Shown piece after piece: positions 46,339 to 59,258 of a DNA stretch of 64,000 nt (position 1 is its first letter; each line of letters starts with the position of its first letter). The notes below the pieces were generated by a model, which was not told the origin of the DNA, ran no database searches, and saw only the letters and a program-made list of their open reading frames with translations. The DNA lies in the NCBI GenBank assembly GCA_029216955.1, contig JANAVB010031417.1, positions 24,624,405 to 24,688,404 on the forward strand, read 5' to 3'. The position numbers were made by a program, and so were the translations under genes. This DNA is from Iris pallida (lineage: Eukaryota > Streptophyta > Magnoliopsida > Asparagales > Iridaceae).

Positions 46339-49300
46339 TGTGAAAACCGTAAATTTTAGTTTTTATTTAAATAATTTATTTACTAAATTATTATTATAAT
46401 CATTATTAGTTGTTAATTTAGAAAAATTGTATTTTTTGAAAAAATTATTATTTCTGGAATTTTAGAGTTTAGTCAAAACCCGTAAAATTTTATTTATAAA
46501 TTGTTGCTATTTAATTATTATTATGAAAAACCATATTTTAGAAAAATACTAATCCTGGAATTTTGAATGTTGGTCCTGACCCGTCCCGAACTTGACTTGA
46601 ACCCATTTTCGGTTTTCCGAAATAAACCCTTAAGTTTATTAGTATAATATTGAACCCTATTTTTATTTAAGAAAAGAAGTTATTTTCTTTTACTTTCATT
46701 AACTCACTCATAAACTCTCATTCTCTCACTCTCATTTTTTTCCCAGCAAAGGAAAACTCTTTGCTTTCCTTCCCAAACGTTAGGCCGACCAAACGGTCGC
46801 TTGGCCGAGCCCTTCCCCTTCCCAAACGTCCGGTGACTGCTCCTCTTCCGAAACCCCCAAATTCTCCTATTTAAAACCCTCTTCAACCCATTCATCATCA
46901 TCATCACCAAACCCACTCCACAAAGCCCTAGCTTTGTCTGAGTCCCTCTCGGCATCTCGACCCGAGCTTTTCCGGCGAACCAGACCACCGGCCGGCGCCC
47001 CTCTCGGCCGCCCAAGTCACTCCGGCGCCACCCTTCCCGAGCGCCACCCCCAGGCCGACCCCGAGCGGATCCCGCCGCCGCCGCCTCCTCTGTACGGCGA
47101 CCCCGCGGCCAATCCGACGACCCCCGCGCCCCGTGCCCGACCCCCTGTGGTCCCCGATCCGGTCGCCCCGTGCCCGATCTGCTGTCCGTTGTTTCCAGAG
47201 CCCCGATCCGCTGTCCGTGGTTCCGTGGCCGATTCCACTGTCCAGCTCTTTCCGTTTCCGTTTCCGAGATTATCCCGCGGCTCCCCGACCAACGGATATT
47301 GGGTAATTTCTGTTAATCAGAGTAATTCGTCCCTCCCGTGCGTCGATGATGATACGGTCCCCGATTTCGCTATGGAAATCGGCTCGATTTATTGCAGTTT
47401 TGGTTTCGGACATTTCCGAACTCCATTTTGGATGGTTCTGTAGCTTTGGCTTTGTTATTGTGGTTTCTCGGAATTTCCTAGTTAAGTTCGGATTTTTCGA
47501 ACTCTGTTAGTTTTGGTCTTGTGACCAAGCTAATACTAGCTTGGGTTGAGAATATTGTTCTGTGGATTTTTCTTAGCCATAGCTAATTATAAGTTCTGTA
47601 GTTGGTTGGCTATATGTTGGAGCTGTGGTTTGGATTTCGGCTTTTGGATTTACTATTCATTTTCGGGTTTGATATTCACTTTTGGTGGGATATTTGGAGT
47701 CCCTGGTTTGGGACAGTTATCGGTGTTTTGCTTGGCAAATTTCCAGTATTGGGTTGTCCCAAATACAGAGGGAATGCTGCCCAAATTTTCAGAAAAATAT
47801 TTTAAAAGGGTTTTTTCTATAAAATTCCTAAATTATAAACTGGTTTTTGTTGATTTGAATTTCGATTACTTTTCCGAGCGACGACCTTATTGGTCAATGG
47901 GCCCTTAGCGAAATGCAAACGAAACCGACATTGTTCCGGACGTTGAGGCATTAGTTATTTGCAAACATGATCTTTGGACCAAGTCTGAGACCCTTCATTT
48001 ATTATATATTTAATATTAATTATATTTATTATTTAGAACTAGTTACTGGCCAAATCATATTTTGGTGCAGGGCCTCGGCCTGCTGAATGGATCGCTTTCC
48101 GGCATTCAGGGTTCACCAGTATATATTTATTTTATTCCATTAATTTATGTAAATAATTGTAAGGGCATAAGTCCAGCTCTTTATTTTTCTGTAACTCTGT
48201 AATAGTGTAGAGTAGCTTTTAAATTCTGGTTTTGTTGGTTTGTCGATAAACGCGTAAAATATCAAAAAGACATTATTTTGGATATAGAAAATTAATATCA
48301 TTTTTTTACATTAAATAACTAGGAAAATTACAAGTTTGTTATTTAAACAAATTCACGTTCTTCTGAAAAATATTAGTTTTATATATAATATTACAAAATA
48401 CTAACTTTTGCCAAATAATCAGAAAATGCGATTTTTCGATAAATGTTAAATTGATTTTTCTTCGTAAATTAATAACTAGTAAATCACATCGATAAACGTG
48501 TTCTGGTAGAATTTATAAATAACATAAAACTGGATTAGGACCAATTCTAGAGATTGTAACTAAAACACCTAGATATGGTTTGATTTTGGTACTAAGTCAG
48601 GATTTCTCAACTGTAGGATTTCGAGGACATATCTGATCTCCATCCCGGTATCAATATCCCTTTTCCAGTCAAAAACCAAGACAAGTACGGTTATGTTTAA
48701 TTGACAATTTATTTAGTAATTGTTATCTTGCATGCTTAAACCACATTGCTACACGGAACTCTCTCATAGAGTTCAAATATTGATTGTGGAACTCTCTCAT
48801 AGAGTTCAAATATTGATTGTTATTGATTGTGGGGATATTGGGGGAGTAGTGTAGCGTCTATGACCAATACCCCTCATATTGCATATTGATTGTGCGAGCT
48901 TACCCCTCTTACACACGGGGATAAGCCGTATCGTATCACTAGGATACTATTGTACAACCCAAGCCGGTCATAGTCGTTACCTATTCAAATCACATTGTTT
49001 TCAATTGTTGAAAAATTGCTGAAAAATATTGTTCAAGTATTTTAAATTGTTTAAAATTATAAATTTCCATTATTATTTGAATTGTTAGATATTCATAATT
49101 GTACTTGCTCTCTCCTGACTGGAGATCCAATATTTTTAGGAAGCATTGATGATCCTGCGCTGTATCCTGTGGTGTTACCCAAGTCCCAATTGGAAGACGA
49201 TGATCTCGAGGCTGATGAGCCGGCTGCTTAAATGTTACTTCTTCTTTTCTAGTTTAGGGAAAGTTGTGTTGAAGATAGTTAATTCAGTTTTGATTATCAG

Positions 49301-49482
49301 TTGTATCTTTCTTGTATTGAACAAAATTTTTATAAATATTCGAATTATTAAAGTTGTGACAAATTTAGATTCTGTTGTTGTGATTACCTACAAGTGGATA
49401 CAGCTTACTGTCGCCGTCTCAACAACGGTGCAGGCTGGGCATGATCCGATTCGACCCAACAATTTGGGACCGGGTCGTGACA
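46339..49482 (+). repeat. Gypsy-B 5' LTR (3.1 kb)
   Basis: It starts TGTGAAAACCG and ends GGGTCGTGACA. The first 2.55 kb matches 53210-55760 almost base for base, by eye about 97-98%. TATTTAAAAC near 46868 could be the TATA box. A GC-rich leader part (46930-47300) follows and yields a long Pro/Arg-rich frame that I do not take as a gene. A later part repeats GGAACTCTCTCATAGAGTTC twice (about 48757-48807). Confidence 0.85.
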
Positions 49483-49802
49483 TGTTTTTAGTGGTGGTCC
49501 ATGCAGGTCGGATCAACAACTTAGGAGAACATACTTAGAAATAATTAGAACACTAGAACATCAATTTGTCATGACATAGGTCCGAAATATATATTATAAG
49601 TAAATATTTTTGTTTGCTATAGACTGGTAGGCTACCTTGCTTGTGTTTGCATCCAAAACCTTCCAGAGTACGGCCAAAAGAAAGACCACTCGTTCCGGCC
49701 CTGCTGGCGATGAGGTCCACCATCGGTCATACTTGGACCCATACCCATCATTGAGACCATAACTGCCCTATTACTATCTCAGGCCACAAATTCTTAACAC
49801 CC
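49483..49802 (+). other. Gypsy-B remnant between LTR and pol
   Basis: Only 320 bp separate the LTR end from the protease region. A short in-frame-looking Lys/Arg/Ser stretch near 49665-49715 may be what is left of gag. No standard primer-binding site follows the LTR. Most of gag is deleted. Confidence 0.5.
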
Positions 49803-52800
49803 TTGCTTGTGATGTCCTTACCCAACTATGATGTAGTCCTAGGAATGGACTGGTTAAGTAAGCAGCATGCGCTGATAGATTGTCACAGAGGATATGTAGT
49901 CTTCAGCCCATCTGGAGAGCCAGAGTTTGAAATCTCTCGAGCTTTGAAAGTTATGGAGAGTGTGACCTATACCTATATCACCGAAGAACCTGGACCTCCT
50001 CATCCTATTATAGCAAATTCATGGACGTCTTCCCTGATAGGATTACCCCCAGATCGAGATGTAGAATTCACCATCGATCTAGTTCTCGGCTCTGCCCCTA
50101 TTTCTCGGGGATGCTACAGAGTCAACCCTAAGGAGGCCAAGGAAATGAAGGACCAGATCAATGAGCTGAAGGCACTTGGATTTATCAGAGATGTAGCTTC
50201 ACCCTGGGAGCACCTGTTTTATTTGTACCCAAGAAGGACGGAACTGTGTGGATGTGCATCGACTACCGGGCGCTGAACAACATCACCATCAAGAACAAGT
50301 ACCCTCTGCCCCGGATCGATGACCTGTTTGATCAACTCAGTGGAGCTAAGGTGTTCTCGAAGATAGACCTTCGATCTGGCTACCATCAGATCAAGGTCAG
50401 GAAAGAGGATATTCCAAAGACGGCATTCAACACCAAATATGGTCAGTATAAATTTTTGGTCATGCCGTTTGGATTGACGAATGCCCCTGCAGTATTCATG
50501 AACCTTATGAACAAGGTTTTTCATGAATATCTGGATCAGTTTGTTGTTGTCTTCATCGACGACATTCTGATCTACTCGAAGACCGGAGAAGAGCATGAAG
50601 AGCACCTAAGGAAAGTTCTGGGAACCTTGAGGAAGGAGAAGCTCTATGGTAAGCTATCTAAATGTGAATTCTTCTTAGACAAGGTGGATTTTCTGGGCCA
50701 TGTTGTCACAGGAGAAGGAATTTCGGTGGATCCAAAGAAGATAACTGCTATTGAGAAGTGGAGTACACCAAGTTCTGTTGCTGAAATCAGAAGTTTCTTG
50801 GGCTTAGCTGGCTACTACCGGAAATTTGTGAAGGACTTCGCCAGGATTGCTGAGCCGATGATGAAGCTCACCAGGAAGAATGAAGAATTTGTGTAGACTG
50901 AAGCTTGCCAGGAAGCATTTGAGGAACTGAAGAAGAGACTTACAACGGCAACGATACTTGCGCTACCCGCAGGTACCGGGGGTTTCTCAATCTACAGTGA
51001 TGCTTCTGGTAAAGGATTGGGTTGTGTTCTTCAACAATACGGGAAAGTAATTGCTTACGCATCTAGGCAATTACGGACTCATGAGAAGAACTATCCCACA
51101 CATGATTTGGAGCTCGCAGCTGTGATATTTGCTTTGAAATTATGGAAGCACTACCTCTATGGAGAGAGTGGAAATATTTACAAACCACAAAAGTCTTAAA
51201 TATGTTTTCACTCAGAAGGAGCTGAACATGCGACAGAGGCGATGGCTGGAGCTGATGAAAGATTTCGACATCGACTTGCAGTACCATCCAGGTAAGGCTA
51301 ATGTGGTTGCAGATGCACTTAGTCGGTACCCGATGGCGATGTTTTTGACCAAGGAGCGGCATTTGCTGGAGGACATAGAGAAGCTTGGACTGGAGATTGT
51401 ACTACCCGAAGAGGAAATGAAGAAGCTAGGAAGAGAAGCCATTGTACCAGGAGTATAATCATCAATGATGTAGTTGCAAGTGCGTTCAAGTCTGATGGAC
51501 AAAGTCAAGGAGGCACAATTTCAAGATGAGACACTTTGCAAACTCAGAGATCAAGTGCTGGCAGGAACACTTGAAGGATTCTCAATCGCCAGCGACGGAG
51601 CATTGAGGCATGGTACGAGGCTTTGCGTACCAAATGGCGAACTGAGGAATGAGCTGATGCAAGAAGCGCACCAGTCGCAGTATTCCATACATCCAGGAGC
51701 TAATAAAATGTATCGGGATATGCGTACTGTAGTGTGGTGGTACGGAATGAAGAAGGACGTATCCAGATTTGTGGCTAGATGCTTGATTTGTCAACAAGTG
51801 AAAGCCAGCAGACAGAGACCAGCAGGACTGTTGCAGCCGCTAGACATCCCGGAGTGGAAATGGGAACACATAACGATGGATTTTGTGTCAGGACTGCCTC
51901 GATCCCAAGGAGGGAAGGATGCCATTTGGGTTATTGTGGACCGACTGACAAAGTCAGCTCACTTTATCCCCTTCAAGGTTGGTCTATCCACCGAAAAGTT
52001 GGCAGCACTGTACATGCAGCATATCTACCGGATTCATGGAGTTCCGGTAAGTATTGTATCTGACAGAGATACTAGATTTACCTCTCACTTTTGGAAGAGT
52101 TTGCATGACAGTTTGGGAATACAACTGAAGTTCAGCACCGCTTATCATCCCCAAACTGATGGACAATCGGAGAGAACCATCCAGATGCTAGAAGACATGC
52201 TGAGATCTTGCGTCTTGGAATTTGGAGGGTCTTGGGAAGACCACTTGCACTTGGTAGAGTTCTCGTACAACAACAGCTACCAAGCCAGCATCGGTATGAC
52301 ACCGTTCGAGGCACTCTATGGACGTCGTTGCCGTACTCCACTTGCTTGGGATGACGTAGGAGAAAGGGTATTGCTTGGACCTGAGATGGTGACCGATGCA
52401 GCAGAGAAGGTAAAGGTGATTAGAGACAAGCTCAGGATTGCTCAGGTTAGACAGAAGCATTGGGCTGATAGCAGTCGTCGACCATTGGAGTTCGAAGAAG
52501 GAGACAGTGTGTTCGTGAAGATCTCCCCTACCAGAGGAACTATCAGATTTGGCAGAGCAGGAAAGCTGAGCCCCAGGTACATCGGCCCATTCGAAGTTTT
52601 GAGCCGAGTTGGAGAAGTAGCGAACCGATTAGCTCTACCAACTAATCTTGAGAGCGTGCACAACGTCTTCCATGTTTCACAGCTCAGACGTTACATTCCG
52701 AATCTGAGTCACATATTGGACCATTCGGAGCTGGAGATTGGACCCAGCCTCACAGTGCCAGAGAAGCCAGTGGCGATCATTGACAGAGGTGAGAAGAAAA

Positions 52801-52871
52801 CCAGGAACTCTGTGCCGCCTCATAAACTTCTATTTCTTGCAAGCATTATCTTTCGTTCTAATATTTTTTGA
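49803..52871 (+). pseudogene. Gypsy-B pol: protease end, RT, RNase H, integrase
   Basis: VVLGMDWL marks the end of the protease. RT follows with [28 protein letters not shown], [10 protein letters not shown] and [12 protein letters not shown]; RNase H with [13 protein letters not shown]; integrase with the HHCC region (IHPGANKMYRDM to CLICQQVKA), MDFVSGLPRS, SDRDTRF and DGQSERTIQ, then FHVSQLRRY. Breaks: a one-base loss near 50207, TAG at 50894-50896, a frameshift near 51160-51175, TAA at 51456-51458 and TAG at 51471-51473. After about 52820 the usual C-terminal segment is replaced by unrelated sequence; the family end (YPYLFDL-like) reappears near 53130. Confidence 0.85.
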
Positions 52872-53130
52872 CTGGTGCTGCTAAGTTAGCCTAATTTTCG
52901 AGCTTATTTCTTTATCGAGCTTGATCATGACAGTATTTTATTGGGTGCACCCACTAATATATTGTCTAATCAGAACCGGTACATGATGGTCTGATCAACC
53001 ACGTGTACTTTGGTTCGCTTATATATATTCTTGTTCTACGTGGATGGTGACATAGTTAAAACTTGTCCCTAAACGTCTCATCCACGACTGCCTTGGAAAT
53101 TCTTGTTGTTGGACCTGAGTTACGGGCGAA
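52822..53130 (+). other. Unidentified sequence replacing the integrase C-terminus of gypsy-B
   Basis: The frame leaves the integrase family after NSVPPHK and reaches a stop at 52869-52871. About 290 bp of AT-rich sequence without known features follow before a gypsy-like end is recognised near 53130. An insertion or replacement is likely; I see no target duplication or terminal repeats. Confidence 0.4.
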
Positions 53131-53195
53131 GTACCCGTACCTGTTTGATTTGAGTTTATCCTACCCTATCCTTTAATTTCGAGGACGAAATTTTC

Positions 53196-53209
53196 TAAGG
53201 AGGGAAGGT
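53196..53209 (+). other. Polypurine tract of gypsy-B
   Basis: AAGGAGGGAAGG follows TTTCGAGGACGAAATT and directly precedes the LTR start TGTGAAACC at 53210. Confidence 0.75.
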
Positions 53210-55760
53210 TGTGAAACCTGTAAATTTTAGTTTTTATTTAAATAATTTATTTACTAAATTATTATTATAATCATTATTAGTTGTTAATTTAGGAAAATTG
53301 TATTTTTTGAAAAAAAATATTATTTCTGGAATTTTAGAGTTTAGTCAAAATCCGTAAAATTTTATTTATAAATTGTTGCTATTTAATTATTATTATGAAA
53401 AACCATATTTTAGAAAAATACTAATCCTGGAATTTTGAATGTTGGTCCTGACCCGTCCCGAACCTGACTTGAACCCAATTTCGGTTTTCCGAAATAAACC
53501 CTTAAGTTTATTAGTATAATATTGAACCCTATTTTTATTTAAGAAAAGAAGTTATTTTCTTTTACTTTCATTAACTCACTCATAAACTCTCATTCTCTCA
53601 CTCTCATTTTTTCCCAGCAAAGGGAAACTCTTTGCTTTCCTTCCCAAACGTTAGGCCGACCAAACGGCCAAGCTTGGCCGAGCCCTTCCCCTTCCCAAAC
53701 GTCCGGTGACTGCTCCTCTTCCGAAACCCCCAAATTCTTCTATTTAAAACCCTCTTCAACCCATTCATCATCATCACCAAACCCACTCCACAAAGCCCTA
53801 GCTTTGTCTGAGTCCCTCTCGACATCTCGACCCGAGCTTTTCCGGCGAACCAGACCACCGGCCGGCGCCCCTCTCGGCCGCCCAAGTCACTCCGGCGCCA
53901 CCCTTCCCGAGCGCCACCCCCAGGCCGACCCCGAGCGGATCCCGCCGCCGCCGTCTCCTCTGTACGGCGACACCGCGGTCAATCCGATGACCCCCGCGCC
54001 TCATGCCCGACCCCCTGTGGTCCCCGATCCGGTCGCCCCGTGCCCGATCTGCTGTCCGTTGTTTCCAGAGCCCCGATCCGCTGTCCGTGGTTCCGTGGCC
54101 GATTCCACTGTCCAGCTCTTTCCGTTTCCGTTCCCGAGATTATCCCGCGGCTCCCCGACCAACGGATATTGAGTAATTTCTGTTAATCAGAGTAATTCGT
54201 CCCTCCCGTGCGTCGATGATGATACGGTCCCCGATTCCGCTATGGAAATCGGCTCGATTTATTGCAGTTTTGGTTTCGGACATTTCCGAACTCCATTTGG
54301 ATGGTTCTGTAGCTTTGGCTTTGTTATTGTGCTTTCTTGGAATTTTCGAGTTAAGTTCGGATTTTTCGAACTCTATTAGTTTTGGTCTTGTGACCAAGCT
54401 AATACTAGCTTGGGTTAAGAATATTGTTCTGTGGATTTTTCTTAGCCATAGCTAATTATAAGTTCTGTAGTTGGTTGGCTATATGTTGGTGCTGTGGTTT
54501 GGATTTCGGCTTTTGGATTTACTATTCATTTTCGGGTTTGATATTCACTTTTGGTGGGATATTTGGAGTCCCTGGTTTGGGACAGTTATCGGTGTTTTGT
54601 TTGGCAAATTTTCAGTACTGGGTTGTCCCAAATACAGAGGGAATGCTGCCCAAATTTTCAGAAAAATATTTTAAAAGGGTTTTTCTATAAAATTCCTAAA
54701 TTCTAAACTGGTTTTTGTTGATTTGAATTCCGATTACTTTTCCGAGCGACGACCTTATTGGTCAATGGGCCCTTAGCGAAATGCAAACGAAACCGGCATT
54801 GTTCCGGACGTTGAGGCATTAGCTATTTGCAAACATGATCTTTGGACCAAGTCTGAGACCCTTCCTTTATTATATATTTAATATTAATTATATTTATTAT
54901 TTAGAACTAGTTACTGGTCAAATCATATTTTGGTGCAGGGCCTCGGCCTGCTGAATGGATCGCTTTCCGGCATTCAGGGTTCACCAGTATATATTTATTT
55001 TATACGATTAATTTATGTAAATAATTGTAAGGGCATAAGCCCAGCACTTTATTTTTCTGTAACTCTGTAATTGTGTAGAGTAGCTTTTAAATTTTGGTTT
55101 TGTTGGTTTGTCGATAAACGCGTAAAATATCAAAAAGATATTATTTTGGATATAAAAAATAAATATCATTTTTTTACATTAAATAACTAGGAAAATTACA
55201 TGTTTGTTATTTAAACAAATTCACGTTTTTCTCATTTAAAGAAAAATATTAGTTTTATACATAATATTACAAAATACTAAGTTTTGCCAAATAATCAGGA
55301 AATGTGATTTTTCAATAAATGTTAAATTGATTTTTCTTCGTAAATTAATAACTAGTAAATCACATCGATAAACGTGTTCTGGTAGAATTTGTAAATAACA
55401 TAAAACTGGATTATGACCAATTCTAGAGATTGTAACTAGCACACCTAGATATGGTTTGATTTTGGTGCTAAGTCAGGATTTCTCAACTGTAGGATTTCGA
55501 GGACATATCTGATCTCCATCCCGGTATCAACATCCCTTTTCCAATCAAAAACCAAGGCAAGTACGGTTATGTTTAATTGGCAATTTATTTAGTAATTGTT
55601 ATCTTGCATGCTTAAACCATATTGCTACACGAAACTCTCCTAGAGTTCAAATATTGATTGTGGAACTCTCTCCTAGAGTTCAAATATTGATTGTTATTGA
55701 TTGTGGGGATATTGGGGGAGTAGTGTAGCGTCTATGACCAATACCCCTCATATTGCATAT
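53210..55760 (+). repeat. Gypsy-B 3' LTR, truncated
   Basis: Matches the first 2.55 kb of 46339-49482 with few differences (for example GTGAAACC for GTGAAAACC). It breaks off at 55760, the point equal to 48888 in the 5' LTR, where another LTR begins. The last 0.6 kb is missing. Confidence 0.85.
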
Positions 55761-56831
55761 TGTAATGCCCATATCTCGTAGTACGTATTTGGAATACGTG
55801 TACTTATTTTGACCCGTATTGCATGTTTTCCTGCTTGATTATTTTGGCATTTCATTGATGGGTTTATCTTGGTTCGGTTCGGTTTGTTGGCTTGGTTCGG
55901 TTTTGTTTGATTTTATGTGAACCAAACCACTCCCACCTACCACCATCACCTTCATTAAATATCCCACCACACATTTCTCTCTCCTCATTAACTCTTCTTC
56001 TTCCCTACCATTACTTCTCCACCAACCTGAGAGAGTGGAGAGCTTAGGCAAGTGCACCTTGCTTCATGGAGGAAGTTCATTTTTATTGTTCCATTGTCTT
56101 CCTCATGTGTTTCTAACCCACTTTAGTGCTTAGCATTTTTCATTTCCATGGTTACTTTTTTTTAGATCTAGTTTTGTGGTATTTTCGGTTTTTATGAGTT
56201 TTGATCTATCAAACTTGCATATTTTTGCTAGTTGATGGTTCCCTGTTGTAGATAATTTTATTCTGCCCCGTTTTGACCTATGGAAGCTCGGATTTGGACT
56301 CTGGATGATGGAATTATGGAGCTTGGAAGCATGGCTTCATGGTGTTCTTCTTCTCGGAAATTGGAGGAGAATAACAGTACTTGACCGCATGACTATTTCA
56401 TGCGGCAAGTGTTCTTTCCTGCCGCATGGACAAGTCAGCCGCATATGGCTATTCCTAAATGAGCCGCATGGCTTTATATGGAAGTGTATTATTTAATCTC
56501 CTTTACAATTGTTGGCGCACCTTAGCATTTAATGCATGTATATGGGAACAAGGTTGCATCAGCACATGGGAGCAAGGCTTAGGCTTAGCATTTAATGCTT
56601 GGCCACGTTAGCATGGCTTAGCATTTAATGCTTGCGTCACTTAGCTGCAGTTGTAAGCTTGCTTGGGCTTATATTGGCCGCATATAAGGTTCCTGGCCGC
56701 ATATGGCATAAGTAATTGTGAGCCGCATAAGGCTAGTTGTGAGCTGCATAGGCTATTGACCGAATGGCCATTTATTCACCTTGCTGGCATTGCATGCATC
56801 CTTGCATGCTTTTATATTACATGCATACTTT
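55761..56831 (+). repeat. Gypsy-C-type LTR fragment, plus orientation
   Basis: It opens TGTAATGCCC and shares a GGTTCGGTTTG-rich block and a CTCTCTCCTCATTAA / CTTCTTCTTCC / CAAGTGCACCTTGC run with the reverse of 61800-62000, so it belongs to the same LTR family as 59259-62119. Between 56384 and 56765 it carries many GCCGCATA/GCCGCATG motifs instead of that copy's ACGCAGG array. It ends where a reversed LTR fragment of the left-end family starts. Confidence 0.6.
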
Positions 56832-57154
56832 TGTTTGCAAAAACAAAAGTTGATCTTTATTTCACAAACTTTGTAAGAAGATTACAAGAATTATGGGAAA
56901 GTACAACTATAGGAATCCGATCTGAAGACGATCGCTTTATCCCTTGGACGATGTGAACTTTGAAGACGATAGCCTCTGAAGTTGAAGGCGATAGCCTCTG
57001 AAGAATGCAGCAGCACTTGGGCAAGAACTCTTGAACTCTCTGCTCTTGATTCTGATTTTTCTGATCTCTATGTGATCTGTGTGTCATAATGAAGACTTGA
57101 AACTCTATTTATAGAGTTCTGGAAATAACTAATTTTTAGTTATTCTGAGTTGCG
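56832..57154 (-). repeat. LTR fragment A of the antisense-gene element
   Basis: Reverse orientation: starts with TGTTTGCAAAAAC, the complement of the LTR end at 5547, and runs through the poly(A) signal and CTATAAATAG box (57105-57114) into U3, where it stops. Sequence around the GCCTCTGAAG blocks matches 5280-5420 in reverse. Confidence 0.8.
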
Positions 57155-57521
57155 TGTTTGCAAAAACAAAAGTTGATCTTTATTTCAATAAACTTTGTAA
57201 GAAGATTACAAGAATTTTGGGAAAGTACAACTGTAGAAATCCGATCTAGATGACGATCGCTTTATCCCTTGGACGATGTGAACTTTGAAGACGGTAGCCT
57301 CTGAATTTGAAGGCGATAGCCTCTGAAGAATGCAGCAGCACTTGGGCAAGAACTCCTGAACTCTCTGATTTTTCTGATCTCTATGTGTGATCTCTGTGTA
57401 TGTAACAATGAAGGTTTGAAACTCTATTTATAGAGTTCTGGAAATAACTAACTTTTAGTTATTCTGACTTGCGTAGGTTGGATTGCGCACGCTTTGGATT
57501 GCGCAGGCAATGGACTGCGCA
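57155..57521 (-). repeat. LTR fragment B of the antisense-gene element
   Basis: A second reversed copy starts with TGTTTGCAAAAAC directly where fragment A breaks off. It has the CTATAAATAG box at 57423-57432 and three ATTGCGCA/ACTGCGCA motifs, then ends at the LTR border at 57522. Confidence 0.8.
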
Positions 57522-58643
57522 TGTCACGCCCTAGAACCAGAATACTGGAGAGCGGGGGCAGACATAGCCAGCTACGTATAATGAAATGGAATCCACTCCA
57601 CTATACGGTCACGGCTGTTTAGATATATGAGGGTTTATCTACAAGCCATCAGTCTCTTAAGGTCATGAACAAGCCTAGTGTCTCAATCACAAGCAAGTAA
57701 GTAAATGTTACAAAATGTAAGATCACCAAATATACAATAGTAAGGCGTCCCAAACATTACATATTCAGCTGATCATGAAGCTAGTCGTACAAAATGTGAG
57801 GACTAGCAAGAGTTTTGGTCATACATGATCAACCCTAGGTTGCCAATCATGTTACAGCCCGTAGGCAGACAGTAAGTAAAAATATACACGAGCTAACACT
57901 TGCTCGGCGGCTAAACGCCTCAAAAGAATAATTTTACAATAGAGTGGGAGAGCAAAAATAAACCCACTCGTTGCCCTGGTTACGCCTGGTGTTCACCATC
58001 GGGCTGGAAAACTGGTAGATCCTCTGGAGCTGCTCTGGTATCTGGCCATACAAAACCAACTGGGTCAGACCCCAGAAAGAGCAAGTGCCACAAAGGAGGC
58101 TTCACTTAGGAACTAAAACCAGCAATTAGCACAAAAATATAATTACAAATAAAAGACAGTAATTAAGGAAAAGCATGGCAAGTGATATACGATGAGATAA
58201 CCATGGGACTATTCAGATAACCAGGTTACAACCCGTAAACCAAACAAGGACCGGGGTTGTAACCCTTCGTCTGAACAGAACTTGGTTTCTCCCACCATTT
58301 ATCGGCAAGGTAAACATAAGGAATCAGGACATGTAACAATCTTGTACAGAATCAAGACAAGAATAGACTGGTAAACTCCATCCAACATTTCATGGCCAAG
58401 CAATAAGTACGGCTTGATACTTTAACTAACTAGGGTTATCACAGGCCTAGTTACTAGCAAGATGCAGCGAGATTCTTCCAAGTCCAGTTACCCGCCTGCT
58501 GCTACCTGAGTGACCCCAGCAAAGAAAAGGAAAAAGATAGCATGATATAGCAGACACACTGTAGTAAGATACATGTGTCCTAAGGTACCACACTCGACGG
58601 CGGGCTGGAAGTGCGCTCATCTCGACGGATAGCAACAAATCCC

Positions 58644-58714
<71 letters not shown>

Positions 58715-59258
58715 CGGGATCAAAGGGGCAACAGGTAACTGGGAAAGTCTCTCCATGAACTACTGGATTATTCTAGTAATTAGCCTTAGTCCATTTCAGT
58801 GGGTAACCCCGACCGTGGTACTCAGGGGTCCCCGTCCTAGACATGATGCAAGACAAGACGGGTTCATTTGTACAAGCACAATCGTCCACGGTGTCCAGAT
58901 CATTCATACTTATCATGTCAGGCAGCCGGCGCAACGGCTTTACCAGAAGTATCATGTCAGGTTTATCATGTCAAGAGTGCGCCACGGCAGGCCACTATCA
59001 AGAATTATCATGCCAAGTTATCATGTCAAATTATCCGGTCAAGTCTATTTGTCAGGAGTGCACCACGGCGGGTCACTATCAAGTCATGCCAGTTATCAAG
59101 GGGAAGAGAAACTTGCACAATTAAATAATAATATATTTATAATATATATATTCTTGAAGCCAAGGAGAAACTCTACAACTTTCATGTTGGGAGTGGGAAG
59201 AAATTCTGACCACAATTCAAGCAAATAAAACATTTAAACAATCAAAGTGGACCCCATG
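57522..59258 (-). repeat. Partial gypsy-C LTR (3' part)
   Basis: In minus orientation it ends GGGCGTGACA at 57522 and is colinear with 59259-60800 (for example the CCAGAATACTGGAGAGCGGG block in both). It lacks the start of the LTR and breaks at 59258, where the next LTR copy ends. A (TA)n run lies at 58647-58710. Confidence 0.65.
58647..58710. repeat. TA microsatellite
   Basis: Uninterrupted (TA)n of 64 bp inside the partial gypsy-C LTR; the other copy of this LTR has no such run at the matching place. Confidence 0.95.

Noticed and set aside
46934..47443. 169-codon Pro/Arg-rich frame, repeated at 53804-54172
   Set aside because: Lies inside the gypsy-B LTR, in the GC-rich leader. The copy in the other LTR is shorter because of a stop, and no domain is seen.
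56857..57087. 76-codon minus-strand frame
   Set aside because: Lies within the reversed LTR fragment A; nothing but repeat sequence.
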